From UBA6522 sp965205045 (lineage in GTDB: Bacteria > Pseudomonadota > Gammaproteobacteria > Steroidobacterales > Rariloculaceae): DNA of 64,000 bases. The translations under genes and the position numbers were made by a program. The notes under the pieces are model-generated. The model saw only the letters and a program-made list of their open reading frames with translations, was not told the DNA's origin and made no database searches. The stretch lies in assembly GCA_965205045.1 (NCBI GenBank), contig OZ242031.1:3100001-3164000 (forward strand). Direction: 5' to 3'. Positions within the stretch are counted from its first letter, which is position 1. The number at the start of each line of letters is the position of its first letter. This document shows positions 34,363-43,961 of this stretch, piece by piece.

Positions 34363-35445
34363 ATGACTCGCGACAGCAAACCGAAGATTCCGGTGGTGAT
34401 CATCACCGGCTTTCTGGGCAGCGGCAAGACCACCTTGCTCAACCACCTCGTCAGGCAGCCGCACATGAAGATGACGGCGATCATCATCAACGAGTTCGGC
34501 GAGATCGGTATCGACCACCTTCTGGTGGAGACAAGTTCGGAGGAGATGATCGAGATCAACAACGGCTGCATCTGTTGCACCGTTCGCGGAGACCTTCAGG
34601 ACAAGCTCGGATCGCTCTCCATGTGGCTGGACGCGGGGCGGATTCCGCCGGTTGAACGCGTGATCGTCGAAACGACCGGGCTGGCCGATCCCGCGCCCAT
34701 CATGCACACGCTCATGACCGATGAGCACCTGCTGAATCGCTACCGTCTCGGGGGCGTCGTTACGCTGGTCGACGCCATCGCGGGTATGTCGTCGATCAGG
34801 CAGTTTCCCGAGGCGGTCAAGCAGGTCGCCATCGCCGATCAGTTGATCTTTTCGAAGAAGGATCTGGTCGAATCGCTGTCCAGCGCGGATGACTACCTGG
34901 AACTGAAGGAACGGGTCCGGCAGCTCAATCCCAGGGCCGCCGTCCATGAAGTAGCGAACGGTGAGATCGATCCGGAGGACCTGATTCCCGACGAATCGGA
35001 GGACACCGAAGCAGTCCTTGATGATATTTCTCACTGGATGGGTTCGGCGGACGAGTCCCGGCACGACGCAGACTGCAGCGGGCAGCACCACGCACACACG
35101 CACCGGAGCGATCAATCCGGCATAAGGACGTTCCTTGTCGAACTCGACGAGCCAGTGGACAGGGACGAATTCAACGAGTTCATGCAGGGCCTTGCACTGG
35201 AATTCGGCGAGAGCCTGTTGCGGGTGAAGGGAATCCTCAACGTCGCGGACAGATCGGAGCAGCCGGCGGTGGTTCACGGCGTGCAACACGTTTTCTTTCC
35301 CATCCGCTGGCTGGATCGGTGGCCGGATGAGGACCGCAACTCAAGGCTCGTTTTCATCACCCAGGGATTGGCGCACGAGGCCGTTCGGGCGCGCTTCGAT
35401 TCGAGGACAGCAGTCGCTCGGCAAGCCGTTTCGCTATCGACTTGA
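34363..35445 (+). CDS. COG0523/CobW-family GTPase metallochaperone
   Basis: 360 residues. Walker A VVIITGFLGSGKTTLLNHLV (~11-25), the metal-binding CxCC in NNGCICCTVRGDL, Walker B-like VERVIVETTGLADP, and the guanine-specificity region FSKKDLV. A histidine-rich loop (SGQHHAHTHRSDQ, ~243) and the CobW C-terminal domain (RTFLVELDEPVDRDEFNEFM and on) complete it. The family inserts zinc, cobalt or other metals into client proteins using GTP. The molybdenum and amidohydrolase genes downstream could be clients, but nothing proves it. Confidence 0.9.
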   Translation: MTRDSKPKIPVVIITGFLGSGKTTLLNHLVRQPHMKMTAIIINEFGEIGIDHLLVETSSEEMIEINNGCICCTVRGDLQDKLGSLSMWLDAGRIPPVERVIVETTGLADPAPIMHTLMTDEHLLNRYRLGGVVTLVDAIAGMSSIRQFPEAVKQVAIADQLIFSKKDLVESLSSADDYLELKERVRQLNPRAAVHEVANGEIDPEDLIPDESEDTEAVLDDISHWMGSADESRHDADCSGQHHAHTHRSDQSGIRTFLVELDEPVDRDEFNEFMQGLALEFGESLLRVKGILNVADRSEQPAVVHGVQHVFFPIRWLDRWPDEDRNSRLVFITQGLAHEAVRARFDSRTAVARQAVSLST

Positions 35446-35475
35446 TAGCGGGACTGCGCTAAAATAGTGGAACGG

Positions 35476-35496
35476 GTGTTCTACATACTGGAACAC
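35476..35496. promoter_or_regulatory. Candidate IclR operator
   Basis: Inverted repeat GTGTTC (35476-35481) and GAACAC (35491-35496) with a 9-base centre, 21 bases upstream of the iclR-type start codon. IclR regulators usually repress their own gene and bind TGGAAnnnnTTCCA-like palindromes; an additional GGAAC lies at 35469-35473. Confidence 0.5.
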
Positions 35497-35516
35497 ACTC
35501 CAACTACAAGGCCCGC

Positions 35517-36293
35517 ATGGCACAACACATCCAGTCCATTGAGCGCGCAGCTCAGGTTCTCAAGGCCCTTGCCGATGGCGGTAATCCGATGGGCGTCACG
35601 GAAATCGCCAAACGGGTCAATCTGGGCAAGAGCACGGTGCATCGTATCCTGGCGAGCCTGGTGCGCGTGAGGTTTGTACGCACGGAGCCGGCAACTCACC
35701 AATACACCCTGGGTTACGGCCTGCTCCAACTGACCTCCGGCGTGCTGCGCGGATCGGAAGTCTCCATGATCGCGCTCCCACACCTGCGGGACTTGCGCGA
35801 GAAGACGCAGGAAACGGTCACCCTGAACCTGCGGTACAACGATCAACGCGTGGTGGTGGAGCGGTTGGACACTTCGCACGAGATTCGATACGTGGCCGAG
35901 AAAGGATGGCCCCTCCCGCTGCATGTCGGCGCAGGGGGGAAGGCGATCCTGGCTTTCATGGACGAGGCCGAGGTGCTCGGCATTCTGAAAGATGCCAACT
36001 TGAGCGCCACCGCGGTCCGCAAGCTGATCAGGGACTTGAGGGAAATTCGCGGTGCCGGAACCGCCTATACGCTGGGCGAGCGCTTGCCGGGCGCCGGATC
36101 CATCTCCGCACCGGTGTTCGACCATGAGGGTACCGCCATCGCATCCGTCAACGTGCTTTCCCTGGAGTCCAGGTTGAATGCCGGAACGGTCCGGAAGTTC
36201 AGGCGGCTGGTTCGGGCCGCAGCTGTGACCGTTTCCGGTGACCTGGGATGGCAACCGAATTTAATCCTTAAAGATCAAGGAGTAGCGATATGA
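35517..36293 (+). CDS. IclR-family transcriptional regulator
   Basis: 258 residues: winged helix at ~1-65 (SIERAAQVLKALADGGNPMG, VTEIAKRVNLGKSTVHRILA), effector-binding domain from ~80 (MIALPHLRDLREKTQETVTL, GWPLPLHVGAGGKAILAFMD, ISAPVFDHEGTAIASVNVLS). It overlaps the next gene by 4 bases, so it is part of the catabolic operon and likely its substrate-sensing regulator. Confidence 0.9.
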   Translation: MAQHIQSIERAAQVLKALADGGNPMGVTEIAKRVNLGKSTVHRILASLVRVRFVRTEPATHQYTLGYGLLQLTSGVLRGSEVSMIALPHLRDLREKTQETVTLNLRYNDQRVVVERLDTSHEIRYVAEKGWPLPLHVGAGGKAILAFMDEAEVLGILKDANLSATAVRKLIRDLREIRGAGTAYTLGERLPGAGSISAPVFDHEGTAIASVNVLSLESRLNAGTVRKFRRLVRAAAVTVSGDLGWQPNLILKDQGVAI

Positions 36294-37111
36294 CCGAAGA
36301 AAACCAAATGCCCTTCAAGGATCATTGCGACCGCATGATGAAGGCACTCCACCTGGAAACGCCCCCCGTCGGCGTCCTGTGGACAACCAGAAAACCCGAA
36401 GGCATCCCGCGAATCGATCGCAACCTGAAGGGGTGCATGTTCCTCGACGTGGCCAGGCTTGAAGGCAAGACTTTCTTTGCCGACGCACAGAACAACAGCG
36501 ATTGCAAGAACGGCAGCCATTATCTCGGCTTCACGCCGCCGTTCGAAGGGCAATACTCGGGTGACTGGCCGGCGGGAAGGTTTCCCGACAAGGGCCGCAG
36601 CATCGTCAGGTCGCCGGTTGCGTTCCGGCGCAATCTGCCCCACTACGAAATCGTCCCGTCCGGCACGGTCAAGTACATGGTGTTCGGGCCGCTGGACAAG
36701 TTCCCGCTGGACATTTCCTGGGGTGGCGGCGTCGTCAACGTCTTTCTCAGCGCGAAGGCCGGGCTGTTCCTCGCCCGTGCTGCGGACTACGAAGCCGGCG
36801 GTGCGACAGAAGGGACCACGGGCCCGTCAACCTGCTCCATGGTCATGTCAAAACCGTTGATGACCGGAGAGGTGAGCTACACGCTGGGATGTTTCGGCTT
36901 CCGGCAGTTCGTCCAGATCAAGCCGGAGGAAGTCATCTTCGGCATTCCGTTCGAGAAACTGGATAACGTCGTGGAGAACCTGGAATTGCTGCTCGAACTG
37001 CGCCCCGACCTGGTCGAACTGTTGTCGGAGCCGGTAGGGACACCACATGTCGCGACCGAGCGGGAGATCGCGGTTCAGCGTTCTCCGGGGGCTGTACTCG
37101 ACTTCCCATAG
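36290..37111 (+). CDS. DUF169 family protein
   Basis: 273 residues with DUF169 landmarks: ETPPVGVLWTTRKPEGIPRI, a Cys pair in the first half (KGCMFLDVARLEG, NNSDCKNGSHYLGF), and TLGCFGFRQFVQIKPEEVIF GIP near the end. The role of DUF169 is unknown; Cys residues suggest metal or Fe-S binding. Located between the regulator (ATGA overlap) and the molybdenum hydroxylase large subunit. Confidence 0.8.
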   Translation: MTEENQMPFKDHCDRMMKALHLETPPVGVLWTTRKPEGIPRIDRNLKGCMFLDVARLEGKTFFADAQNNSDCKNGSHYLGFTPPFEGQYSGDWPAGRFPDKGRSIVRSPVAFRRNLPHYEIVPSGTVKYMVFGPLDKFPLDISWGGGVVNVFLSAKAGLFLARAADYEAGGATEGTTGPSTCSMVMSKPLMTGEVSYTLGCFGFRQFVQIKPEEVIFGIPFEKLDNVVENLELLLELRPDLVELLSEPVGTPHVATEREIAVQRSPGAVLDFP

Positions 37112-37133
37112 GCCGCAAACCGGAAACCGCACC

Positions 37134-39470
37134 TTGGACGGCCTCCAAACCACGCGACCCGAAGGCCAGGCGCTCAGGTACGTCGGCAAGTCGCCCAGAC
37201 GTGGCGACCTGATCGACAAGGTCACGGGTAAACTGGTCTACGGTACGGACTTCGGCTTGCCGGGCATGTTGCACGGCAAGGCGCTGAGGTCGCCGTATCC
37301 CCACGCGCGCATCGTTTCCATCGATGTAGAGCGCGCCCGGCAGCTCCCGGGCGTCTGCGCCGCGATCACCTCGGCTGACCTGCCGGACCAGAGATTCGGC
37401 TCGTCGATCCAGGATGAGCCGTTTCTCGCTCGCGGCAAGGTTCGTTACGCAGGCGAACCGGTCGCCGCTGTGGCTGCGACCAACAAGGACATCGCGCGCA
37501 AGGCCATCGACCTGATCGACGTGGAATACGAGGAATTGCCGGGCGTCCATGACGCGGTGGAGGCGATGCAGTCCGACAGCATCCTGGTGCATGAAGACCT
37601 GGGCGAATACGAAATGGAGGGGTTCTACAACCGTATCTCCGGGACGAACATTGTCGGGCACACCAGAATCCGGCGTGGCGATGTCGAGCAGGGGTTCGCC
37701 GATTCGGATGAAGTCTACGAGGACGTCTTCACTACCCAGAATATCCAGCACTGCTCGATGGAGCCGCATGTGGGCATCGCGAAGGTCGACGAAGACGGCA
37801 GCGTCACGGTCTGGACAAGCTGTCAGTCGCCGTACAACGCGCTTCGGGACATGGCCAATGCGCTTGAGTTGCCGCAAAACAATGTGCGCATCATCTGCAC
37901 GGAGGTGGGCGGCGGCTTCGGCGGCAAGAACTACCTGCGCATCGAACCGCTGGTGGTGGCGCTGGCCAGCCATACCAACGGCCGGCCGGTGAAGGTGGCT
38001 TTCACCAGGGACGAGGAATTCATCGCCAGCGTCTGCAAGCACCCCGTGCACCTGACCTTCAGAACCGGCGTCAGGCGGGACGGCACCATCGTCGCGCGCA
38101 AGATCGAGGCGGTATTCGACACCGGCGGGTATGCCGATACGGGTCCGCTGGTGGCCCGCAACGGCGCGTTCAGCGGAACGGGTCCTTACCGGATACCCCA
38201 CGTGTGCGTGGACTCCTACTGCGTCTATACGAACAATCCGCTGGGCGGCTCGTTCCGGGGCTTCGGCGTGCCGCAGCTCACCTGGGCGCACGAGTCCCAG
38301 ATGGACATGATCGCCACAAGGCTCGGCATCGACCCCGTGGAGATCCGCATGCGCAACCTGTACAACCTCGGCGACAAGACCTGTACGGGCGAGGTGCTTC
38401 GCACGAGTGTCGGTGTGAAGGACTCGCTGCGCATGGCCGTGGACCTATCCGAACGCGACATGCGGCACGCGCCTTCCGACAACCGCAAGGTCGTGCGCGG
38501 ACGTGGCATCGCCACCATGCACAAGCTCACCAATACGCCGTCGACGTCTTCGGTGATCGTCAAGATGCACTCCGACGGGACCGTGAACGTCCTGTGCAGT
38601 ACCGTCGAATTGGGACAGGGCATCTACACCGCGTTGCGCCAGATCGTCGCCGAACGGCTCGAACTCCCGATGGATCACGTGAGGATGAGGTCCCCGGATA
38701 CGGACTACACGCCGTTCGATCAATCCACCAGCGGCAGCAGGTCGGTCTTTCATGCCGGCAACGCGCTCATCCGGGCCGCCGACGATCTCACCGCAAAACT
38801 TTGCAGGATGGCCGCGCCGTTGCTGGACGCCCCGACCGAGTCATTGTTTTACAGTGAAGGCGCGGTCTGCAAGAAGGATTCGAATGCCTTCATGACCGCG
38901 GATGAAATCATCAAGGGACACTTCGGTCCCCGCGGCGCCACCTTGCAGGGTGAAGGCACATTCACCCCGCCGTCGGCGAAGCCCCCCGACAAGGAGACCG
39001 GCCAAACCCCCAAGATGTCGGCGTTCTGGATGTATGCGACCCAGATTGCGGACGTGGAGGTGGACGTGGAAACGGGCCGGGTGAAGATTCTGAGAATCGT
39101 CGCGGCTCACGACGCGGGCACGATCATCAACCCTGAGGGCGCGGAAGGCCAGATCGTGGGCGGGGTGGTCCAGGGTCTCGGTACGACGCTGTGCGAGCAG
39201 ATGCACGTGTCCGAAGGCGTCATTACGAATCCGACGTTTGTCGACTACAAGCTGCCGACGACGATGGACATTCCCGAGATCGTGACCGGCTTTGTCGACA
39301 CCTTCCACGACGAAGGCCCGTTCGGCGCCAAGGGGTTGTCCGAACCGGCGCTCGCGCCTACGTCGGCAGCGGTTGCCAATGCAATCTACAACGCGGTCGG
39401 CGCACGCATCACGAGCCTGCCGATTACCGCGGAGAAAGTCCTCAATGCGCTCAACGGAGCCGGGGCGTAG
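37134..39470 (+). CDS. Molybdenum hydroxylase large subunit (xanthine dehydrogenase/CoxL family)
   Basis: 778 residues from TTG 37134 (an ATG at 37047 would overlap the previous gene by 65 bases). The aldehyde-oxidase a/b hammerhead domain (YGTDFGLPGMLHGKALRSPY) is followed by the Moco domains: EVGGGFGGKNYLRIEPLVVA, NPLGGSFRGFGVPQLTWAHE, STVELGQGIYTALRQIVAER and the terminal Glu loop GAKGLSEPALAPTSAAVANA. The carbon monoxide dehydrogenase loop AYxCSFR is absent, so it hydroxylates an organic (hetero)aromatic or aldehyde substrate. The 2Fe-2S and FAD subunits follow. Confidence 0.9.
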   Translation: MDGLQTTRPEGQALRYVGKSPRRGDLIDKVTGKLVYGTDFGLPGMLHGKALRSPYPHARIVSIDVERARQLPGVCAAITSADLPDQRFGSSIQDEPFLARGKVRYAGEPVAAVAATNKDIARKAIDLIDVEYEELPGVHDAVEAMQSDSILVHEDLGEYEMEGFYNRISGTNIVGHTRIRRGDVEQGFADSDEVYEDVFTTQNIQHCSMEPHVGIAKVDEDGSVTVWTSCQSPYNALRDMANALELPQNNVRIICTEVGGGFGGKNYLRIEPLVVALASHTNGRPVKVAFTRDEEFIASVCKHPVHLTFRTGVRRDGTIVARKIEAVFDTGGYADTGPLVARNGAFSGTGPYRIPHVCVDSYCVYTNNPLGGSFRGFGVPQLTWAHESQMDMIATRLGIDPVEIRMRNLYNLGDKTCTGEVLRTSVGVKDSLRMAVDLSERDMRHAPSDNRKVVRGRGIATMHKLTNTPSTSSVIVKMHSDGTVNVLCSTVELGQGIYTALRQIVAERLELPMDHVRMRSPDTDYTPFDQSTSGSRSVFHAGNALIRAADDLTAKLCRMAAPLLDAPTESLFYSEGAVCKKDSNAFMTADEIIKGHFGPRGATLQGEGTFTPPSAKPPDKETGQTPKMSAFWMYATQIADVEVDVETGRVKILRIVAAHDAGTIINPEGAEGQIVGGVVQGLGTTLCEQMHVSEGVITNPTFVDYKLPTTMDIPEIVTGFVDTFHDEGPFGAKGLSEPALAPTSAAVANAIYNAVGARITSLPITAEKVLNALNGAGA

Positions 39471-39500
39471 CGCGCCGGGCAGGTCACAGGGCAGCAAGCG

Positions 39501-40007
39501 ATGAGTCCGAAAGAGCAACTGGCCATCACCGTCAACGGCGAAGCGCATGATCTTGAGATCCCGGTCAACAGGACGCTGATCGACCTGATCAAGGACGATC
39601 TCGGACTGGTCGGCACCAAGGACGGCTGCCAGCAAGGCGTTTGCGGCGCCTGCACCGTACTCGTCGACGGCGTGCCCATCCGCTCATGTCTGGAATTGGC
39701 GATCCGGTGCCGCGGAAAAGACGTGACGACGGTTGAAGGACTGAGGGAAAACGGACGTCTGCACCCGTTACAGGAAGCCTTCATCGACAACGGGGCCGTG
39801 CAGTGCGGCTACTGCACGCCGGGCTTCCTGATGATGGCTGCCTCGTTCCTGAAGGAAAACACGCGGCCGACCGAGCACGAAGTTCGCGAAGCATTGGTCG
39901 GCAACATTTGCCGGTGTACGGGCTATGCAGGCAGTGTCCGTGCGGTGCTGGCCGTGGCCGAGAACCGGGCCACCGGCCAACCCGAGCCACCTGGGGCGTT
40001 TTCATGA
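39501..40007 (+). CDS. Molybdenum hydroxylase 2Fe-2S subunit
   Basis: 168 residues. Plant-type cluster DGCQQGVCGACTVLVDG with its fourth Cys in RSCLELAIRCRG, and the second cluster AVQCGYCTPGFLMMA and NICRCTGYAG. It passes electrons from the molybdenum centre to FAD. Its stop overlaps the FAD-subunit start (ATGA). Confidence 0.95.
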   Translation: MSPKEQLAITVNGEAHDLEIPVNRTLIDLIKDDLGLVGTKDGCQQGVCGACTVLVDGVPIRSCLELAIRCRGKDVTTVEGLRENGRLHPLQEAFIDNGAVQCGYCTPGFLMMAASFLKENTRPTEHEVREALVGNICRCTGYAGSVRAVLAVAENRATGQPEPPGAFS

Positions 40008-40867
40008 GCTTGCCGGACTTCGACTACCGGTCGCCGACGTCCGTGGGTCAGGCGGTGGCCCTGCGCCAGGAATTCGGCGATGACGCGCTGATGATGGCGG
40101 GAGGCCTCACGGTCGTGATCCTGCTGCGGGAACGCCTTGTCGAACCGCGGGTCATCATCAGCCTGTCGGACATCCCGGAACTGCGCCGTATCGACCGCAA
40201 CGGGCGCGTGCTGCACATCGGTGCTGCTGTCACCCACAGCGAGATCGTGCGCTCCGGGCAGGTTCAGAGCGCCGCCCCGCTGCTGTCCGAAGCCTGCGGC
40301 CGCGTGGGGTCGCCTGCGATCCGCAACATGGGGACCCTGGGCGGAAACATCAGCCACGGCGACGGCGCGTCGGACCCGGCGCCGGCTCTCCTGGCATTGG
40401 ACGCGCAGGCCAGGATCGCAGGTCCTGCCGGTGAGCGGCTGATTCCGCTCAAGGACTTCTACCACGATCTGTTCGTGACGGACCTCGCTGAAGATGAAGT
40501 TCTGATGGAGTTTCAGATTCCGATCCCGCGAGCCCGCCGGGAAACCCGGTTCATGAAATACACGTGCACCTCCGAGGATGCGTTCGCGACGGTGACGGTG
40601 GCTGTCTCGATTCGGCGCGACTGGGTCGGCAAATGCGCAGACGTTCGAATCGGACTTGGAAGCGTGGCGCCCACGCCGATACGGGCGCTCAACGCCGAAG
40701 GCGTCCTTGACGGCAAAAGGGCAACGAAAGAACTGATAGCGAAATCAGCGGCAGCGGCGGCGTCGGAAACCGACCCGCCGACGGATGCCCAGGCTTCCGG
40801 GGATTATCGCCGGGCCATGACCGAGGTCTGGGTCCGGCGCGTGCTTGAGGACATGCTTCTTGGATAA
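40004..40867 (+). CDS. Molybdenum hydroxylase FAD subunit
   Basis: 287 residues from ATG 40004. FAD-binding landmarks of the CO-dehydrogenase medium chain: MMAGGLTVVILLRERLVEPR, IGAAVTHSEIV, and RNMGTLGGNISHGDGASDPA; the C-terminal cluster domain (DVRIGLGSVAPTPIRALNAE) is complete. Together with the two upstream genes it makes a full three-subunit enzyme. Confidence 0.95.
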   Translation: MSLPDFDYRSPTSVGQAVALRQEFGDDALMMAGGLTVVILLRERLVEPRVIISLSDIPELRRIDRNGRVLHIGAAVTHSEIVRSGQVQSAAPLLSEACGRVGSPAIRNMGTLGGNISHGDGASDPAPALLALDAQARIAGPAGERLIPLKDFYHDLFVTDLAEDEVLMEFQIPIPRARRETRFMKYTCTSEDAFATVTVAVSIRRDWVGKCADVRIGLGSVAPTPIRALNAEGVLDGKRATKELIAKSAAAAASETDPPTDAQASGDYRRAMTEVWVRRVLEDMLLG

Positions 40868-40947
40868 GGCGCCAAGTCAGGTCTGTCCTGCGCTCAGCGC
40901 TGGCCACCAGGCGTTGGTGAGCGGCTGAACGAGCCGGGAGATCCGTT

Positions 40948-41538
40948 GTGGAAATGCGAGGGGAATATCGAATTGCCGCAGGCCGCGAGGCCGTGTGGGC
41001 GGCTTTGAACGATCCCTCGGTCCTGCATGCCTGCCTGGAGGGCTGCGAGAGTTTCGACAAGATTTCCGATACCGACTTCAAGGCGAAGATGACGACCAAA
41101 GTCGGCCCCATCCGGACGAAATTCTCCTGTGCGGTCCAGCTGTCCGATCTCGATCCGCCGAATTCCTACACGCTCTCCGGACAGGGTGACGGCGGAGCGT
41201 CAGGCCATGCCAAGGGCGCCGTCAGAGTGTCGCTGACGGAGAACGAGGGCTCCACGGTGCTCAGTTATGCGGTGGATGCAAGCCTGAGGGGCAAGATTGG
41301 CCAGATGGGGGCACGGGTGGTGGACAACGTTGCGCGCAGCATGGCCGACAAGTTCTTCGGCAAACTGTCGGCGATGGTGGTGGACGAGCCTGCGGGCGCC
41401 GCCCCCGAGAGTGAATCATCCGCGGAAATCGAACCTCCCAAAAAAAAGAAGGGGCCTTCGTTGGTCCGTGTCATCCTGATTGCGGCTGCCATCGGGATCG
41501 GCATTGCCGGAATCGGCTACCTCATGTCGAACGGGTAG
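40948..41538 (+). CDS. CoxG-like SRPBCC protein with a C-terminal membrane anchor
   Basis: 196 residues from GTG 40948 (GGGAG seven bases upstream). EMRGEYRIAAGREAVWAALN, DPSVLHACLEGCESFDKISD is the CoxG start; GQGDGGASGHAKGAVRVSL and SYAVDASLRGKIGQMGARVV follow. A charged linker (EPPKKKKG) leads to a C-terminal membrane helix (VRVILIAAAIGIGIAGIGYL). CoxG proteins recruit molybdenum hydroxylases to the membrane and quinone pool. Confidence 0.85.
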   Translation: MEMRGEYRIAAGREAVWAALNDPSVLHACLEGCESFDKISDTDFKAKMTTKVGPIRTKFSCAVQLSDLDPPNSYTLSGQGDGGASGHAKGAVRVSLTENEGSTVLSYAVDASLRGKIGQMGARVVDNVARSMADKFFGKLSAMVVDEPAGAAPESESSAEIEPPKKKKGPSLVRVILIAAAIGIGIAGIGYLMSNG

Positions 41539-41617
41539 CGACGAACGGGTTGTCTACAGATTGGAGCCAAATTGCATGCGGAGAATGTTCGCAAGGAAAC
41601 GGTGACGCGAGGTAGCA

Positions 41618-42997
41618 ATGGGCAGCAACGGCGCAGACATTCACGTGAAGGGCGGAGTACTGGTCAACAGTTCCGAACTGCGCGTGGCGGATGTCTTCAT
41701 CAGCAACGGAGTCATCGACAGCATCGAGCGGCCGGGGAGCGGCAAGACCGCCGACAGAACCATAGACGCAACCGGAAAGTTCGTCCTCCCGGGGATTGTC
41801 GAGTCGCATCTGCACCCGGTCTACGCCGACCGGCTGGATACGCTCTCCAGGTCTGCCGTCTACGGTGGCGTCACGACCCTGATCCCCTACATTGGCGCCG
41901 TAAAGGCCTGGGGCGTGGAAGGGAATCTCTGGGACGCCGTCAACTACTTCATCGACGAAGGCGCCCAGGACTCGGTGATCGATTTCGGCTTGCACTGCAG
42001 TCTGGTCAGCAGCGATCTGGCGGACTTGGACAACCTCATTCCAAGGATCTGCGACCGCGGCGTCCGGTCGTTCAAGGGATTCATGGCATACGAGCGGCGG
42101 GGAATGTACCTGGCGGACCGTGACATTCTGCGCATCCTGAGCACGCTGAAGGACAACGGCGGCCTGTTCTGCGTTCACGCGGAGAACGGCGACCTCTGCG
42201 ATTTCCTGGAAGACCGGTTCACGGCCGAGGGCAAGACCGGTCCCGAATACTACGGACCATCCCGCCCGGACATCTGCGAAGCGGAAGCCGTATTCCGGAT
42301 TCTGAGTTTCGGAAAGACACTCGACTGCCCCATCTACGTGGTGCACATCAGCACGTGGGAAGCGCTCGAGGTCGTCAAATTGTTTCGCCAGTGGAGTTCG
42401 GCACGGATCTTCGCGGAGACCTGCACCCACTACCTGACGTTGACCGACCAGGAAATGCGGGACATGGGTTCGCTCGCCAAGGTCAGCCCCCCACTGCGCG
42501 AGCAGCAGGACATCGACGCACTGTGGCAGGCGGTCAAGGACGGCACCATCGACGTCATCGGCGCCGATACGGCCGGTCACCTGATCGACACCAAGGAACC
42601 GCGGTGGGGCAATGTCTTCGCCGCGCCGGCCGGCCTGCCTGGCCAGGAGACCATGTTCACCGTCACCTACGACGAAGGGTTCAACAGGCGGTCCATCAGC
42701 CTGTGCAAGCTGGTGGAACTGATGGCCGAAAAACCGGCGAAGATCTTCGGCATTTACCCGCGCAAGGGCGTCCTGCAGGAAGGCGCGGATGCCGACGTGC
42801 TGATTTTCGACCCGACCAGGGAACATGAGGTCAGGGCGGTGGCGCAACACACGAAAACAGACTATACGATGTACGAAGGCCGTCGATGCCTCGGGGCGCC
42901 CGAGCTGGTCATGCAGCGCGGCGAGGTGCTTCTTGAAAACGGCGAACTTCTCGCGACCAGGGGTCGAGCGCAATTTCTTGAAGCTGAACCAACATGA
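41618..42997 (+). CDS. Cyclic amidohydrolase (dihydropyrimidinase/hydantoinase family)
   Basis: 459 residues. Metal ligands: HxH in GIVESHLHPVYA (~63), carboxylated Lys in RSFKGFMAYE (~152), His in LFCVHAENGD and His in IYVVHISTWE, then Asp in VIGADTAGHLID (~308). The composite amidohydrolase_1 fold of hydantoinases/allantoinases is evident; it would open a cyclic diamide or imide ring. The usual 'STDHAPH' loop is 'GADTAGH', a small departure. It follows the hydroxylase genes and precedes a nitrilase-family enzyme. Confidence 0.85.
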   Translation: MGSNGADIHVKGGVLVNSSELRVADVFISNGVIDSIERPGSGKTADRTIDATGKFVLPGIVESHLHPVYADRLDTLSRSAVYGGVTTLIPYIGAVKAWGVEGNLWDAVNYFIDEGAQDSVIDFGLHCSLVSSDLADLDNLIPRICDRGVRSFKGFMAYERRGMYLADRDILRILSTLKDNGGLFCVHAENGDLCDFLEDRFTAEGKTGPEYYGPSRPDICEAEAVFRILSFGKTLDCPIYVVHISTWEALEVVKLFRQWSSARIFAETCTHYLTLTDQEMRDMGSLAKVSPPLREQQDIDALWQAVKDGTIDVIGADTAGHLIDTKEPRWGNVFAAPAGLPGQETMFTVTYDEGFNRRSISLCKLVELMAEKPAKIFGIYPRKGVLQEGADADVLIFDPTREHEVRAVAQHTKTDYTMYEGRRCLGAPELVMQRGEVLLENGELLATRGRAQFLEAEPT

Positions 42998-43022
42998 TTT
43001 CGGCATTTGCCAGAGGATAAAT

Positions 43023-43889
43023 ATGTCAAACAGAACAATCAGAGTCGCGGTATTGCAGGAACTGGCCATGCCAGGCAGCAGCGTGCAGGCCAAGGTGAAC
43101 CGGTCCCTCGCACTGGTCGAACAGGCGTCCAAAGAGGGCGCCCGGATCATCATGGGCGGGGAACTCTGCACCACGGACTACGTTCGCGTATACGGCGAAA
43201 AGGACAACGATATTTTTAAGGATGCGGAAACCATCCCGGGTCCGAGCACCGCGGCGGTGGGTGAACTCACCAGGCAGTACGGAAACTACGTGATATTTCC
43301 GATATTCGAGCAGGGCGCCCCCGGAATCTACTACAACTCGGCCCCGACCATCGGACCGTCGGGCGACGTGGTGGGCAACTATCGAAAGACCCAGGTGGCC
43401 GGCGTGCAGGCCCTGGAGAAGATGTATTTCCGTGCCGGCCAGGACTTCAAGGTAATGGAAACCGAGTTCGAACCGAACGCGAAGTTCGGCGTCATCGTCT
43501 GCCATGACCGCCGTTACCCCGAAACCGCCCGAATCAACGCGATCCTGGGGGCGGAACTCCTGTTCTGCCCGACTGCCGCGCCAGGGTACGCACATGGCGT
43601 GCACTGGGACAATCTCAACGTCATGCGCGCCGTCGACAACGGGATGTTCGCGATCTATTCGAACCGGGTGGGCCCGGAGGAACAGAACAGCTACTTCGGC
43701 GAAAGCATGATCGTCAGTCCCATGGGCGAGGTCATCGCGAAGCTGGGGCAGGAAGAGAACGCCGTGCTCATCGCCGATTGCGATCTCGACCTGGTGGACA
43801 AGGCGCGTATCTCCGTCCCGACCCTGCGCGACATGCGCGGCGAGTTCTGGATGAAGTACTACTCGCCCACCTACGACCAGCTCATTTGA
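43023..43889 (+). CDS. Nitrilase-superfamily amidohydrolase (N-carbamoyl amino acid hydrolase-like)
   Basis: 288 residues from ATG 43023. The Glu-Lys-Cys triad is visible: Glu in IIMGGELCTTDY (~41), Lys in VGNYRKTQVAG (~122) and Cys in FGVIVCHDRRYPETA (~160). Family members split amides, nitriles or N-carbamoyl groups. Next to a cyclic amidohydrolase it most plausibly hydrolyses the ring-opened (carbamoyl) intermediate; inference from context. Confidence 0.85.
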   Translation: MSNRTIRVAVLQELAMPGSSVQAKVNRSLALVEQASKEGARIIMGGELCTTDYVRVYGEKDNDIFKDAETIPGPSTAAVGELTRQYGNYVIFPIFEQGAPGIYYNSAPTIGPSGDVVGNYRKTQVAGVQALEKMYFRAGQDFKVMETEFEPNAKFGVIVCHDRRYPETARINAILGAELLFCPTAAPGYAHGVHWDNLNVMRAVDNGMFAIYSNRVGPEEQNSYFGESMIVSPMGEVIAKLGQEENAVLIADCDLDLVDKARISVPTLRDMRGEFWMKYYSPTYDQLI

Positions 43890-43961
43890 TGCCGACGGTC
43901 CACGCGATGCTGCCCATCTGCGCTACCGGGTGCTGACCCCCCCGGACCTGGGTACCCGTTG

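Noticed and set aside
33346..35289. Long (647-codon) open frame on the minus strand
   Set aside because: It lies opposite three plus-strand genes with clear motifs, and its translation is a low-complexity mirror without family features; a product of high GC content.
37047..37133. Upstream ATG for the molybdenum hydroxylase large subunit
   Set aside because: It would overlap the DUF169 gene by 65 bases and add a basic, non-conserved leader; the TTG at 37134 gives the expected N-terminus.
37134..40867. Carbon monoxide dehydrogenase (CoxMSL)
   Set aside because: The large subunit lacks the AYxCSFR active-site loop and the gene order is L-S-M; a general molybdenum hydroxylase fits better.
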